Positions 14,173 to 14,422 of a stretch of DNA of 14,422 nt are shown piece after piece. The translations under genes were made by a program, and so were the position numbers. The notes beneath the pieces are model-generated. The model made no database searches. It was not told where the DNA came from and worked only from the letters and a program-made list of their open reading frames with translations. The stretch is from JAWVZS01 sp964507825 (lineage in GTDB: Archaea > Thermoproteota > Nitrososphaeria > Nitrososphaerales > Nitrosopumilaceae). The DNA lies in NCBI GenBank assembly GCA_964507825.1, contig CAZDQM010000055.1, forward strand, positions 1-14,422. Direction: 5' to 3'. Position 1 is the stretch's first letter; every line of letters starts with the position of its first letter.

Positions 14173-14184
14173 GTTAAAAAATTT
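14173..14184 (-). promoter_or_regulatory. TATA-like box for the zinc-repeat operon
   Basis: Minus-strand AAATTTTTTAAC, with an upstream ACC that could act as a BRE. Transcription would start around 14150-14155, inside the second stem-loop. Just upstream, TGGGG (14189-14193) and CCCCA (14199-14203) form a further palindrome. Confidence 0.45.
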
Positions 14185-14248
14185 GGTATGGGGAAATGCC
14201 CCAAATAATACATGCAGAATTATCATGTACCACATTCGTGGACGTTTC

Positions 14249-14309
14249 CATCTTCCACACCGGCCTGCCTGTCAGCCGCGCAGGGCGCGGTACTGCCGGT
14301 TTGAAGATG
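14249..14309. ncRNA. Long three-part stem-loop, candidate structured RNA
   Basis: Three nested stems pair perfectly. CATCTTC (14249-14255) pairs with GAAGATG (14303-14309), ACCGGC (14259-14264) with GCCGGT (14295-14300), and CCGCGC (14276-14281) with GCGCGG (14285-14290). The first internal loop is 3/2 bases; the second is asymmetric, 11/4. It is GC-rich in an AT-rich intergenic region. It may be a small RNA, a long terminator structure of the gene entering from the right, or an element end. It lacks a correctly spaced ACA box for an H/ACA guide. Confidence 0.45.
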
Positions 14310-14322
14310 ATTGTCAGGTCAC

Positions 14323-14329
14323 AAAAAAA
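14323..14329 (-). terminator. T-run terminator of the right-edge gene
   Basis: TTTTTTT on the minus strand about 25 bases after the stop at 14354, typical of archaeal intrinsic termination. Confidence 0.5.
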
Positions 14330-14353
14330 TATTGGATGTGTCTAAAAGGTGGC

Positions 14354-14422
14354 CTATTTTGTCTTGAGGTTACGACTGATGTCGACTAGAACGTCCCTGA
14401 TTTCTGTAAGGGATGTTGCAAT
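14354..14422 (-). CDS. C-terminal end of an unidentified gene (partial)
   Basis: The minus-strand frame enters from the right edge and ends at TAG 14354. The visible 22 residues, IATSLTEIRDVLVDISRNLK followed by TK, form an amphipathic helix with hydrophobic residues at heptad-like spacing, as in coiled-coil tails. Followed by a T-run. Nothing more can be said of the product. Confidence 0.5.
   Translation of the reverse strand: MATSLTEIRDVLVDISRNLKTK

Noticed and set aside
14249..14323. H/ACA guide RNA
   Set aside because: The asymmetric internal loop is suggestive, but the nearest ACA lies about 26 bases from the loop rather than 14-16.
1..14422. CRISPR array, tRNA or rRNA genes
   Set aside because: No regularly spaced direct repeats, no T-arm/anticodon-stem pattern and no rRNA-like conserved segments were seen on either strand.

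Overview
The window looks like thaumarchaeal (Nitrososphaeria-type) archaeal DNA. Supporting signs are an archaeal-class aspartate-semialdehyde dehydrogenase with a leaderless-type promoter, T-run terminators, Shine-Dalgarno sites used inside tightly overlapping gene strings, many TTG/GTG starts, and transposase remnants with a thaumarchaeal look. The genus cannot be resolved from this sequence alone. Every intact gene lies on the minus strand; only one decayed remnant reads on the plus strand.

Left part (1-6430): a housekeeping gene among debris. A DUF1156/COG1743-type DNA methylase (1-1139) has lost its N-terminal half at the end of an insertion-sequence remnant (1168-1490). Next come an apparently intact PIN-domain protein with a membrane segment (1554-2708), a gene-poor stretch, and intact asd (3278-4366). 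Upstream of asd, a second copy of the same IS end (4484-4516) begins a graveyard: a Dam-like methylase with two internal stops, a frameshifted N6-adenine methylase, and a transposase N-terminus (4649-5847). A plus-strand pseudogene with three nonsense codons follows (5913-6263).

Right part (6208-14422): an accessory region with two or three overlapping operons. The first (10171 down to 6430) carries, in transcription order, an ArdC-like ssDNA-binding/metallopeptidase protein, a His-rich 120-aa protein, an 84-aa-core small protein, a 675-aa GHKL ATPase resembling phage T4 RIIA, and a 94-aa zinc-binding protein. Every junction overlaps. The second (about 11738 down to 10440) carries a 75%-identical paralogue of the small protein followed by a 218-aa unknown protein. 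The third (14090 down to 12055) encodes a 563-aa protein with two tandem 98-residue zinc-binding repeats and a 116-aa helical protein.

Taken together, an ArdC-like anti-restriction gene, a virus-type GHKL ATPase, duplicated small genes and nearby decayed methylases suggest an integrated mobile or viral element, or a defence/anti-defence island. The RIIA-like/ArdC operon with its duplicated small gene is the best candidate for an undescribed system. Its function is inferred only from domain resemblance.
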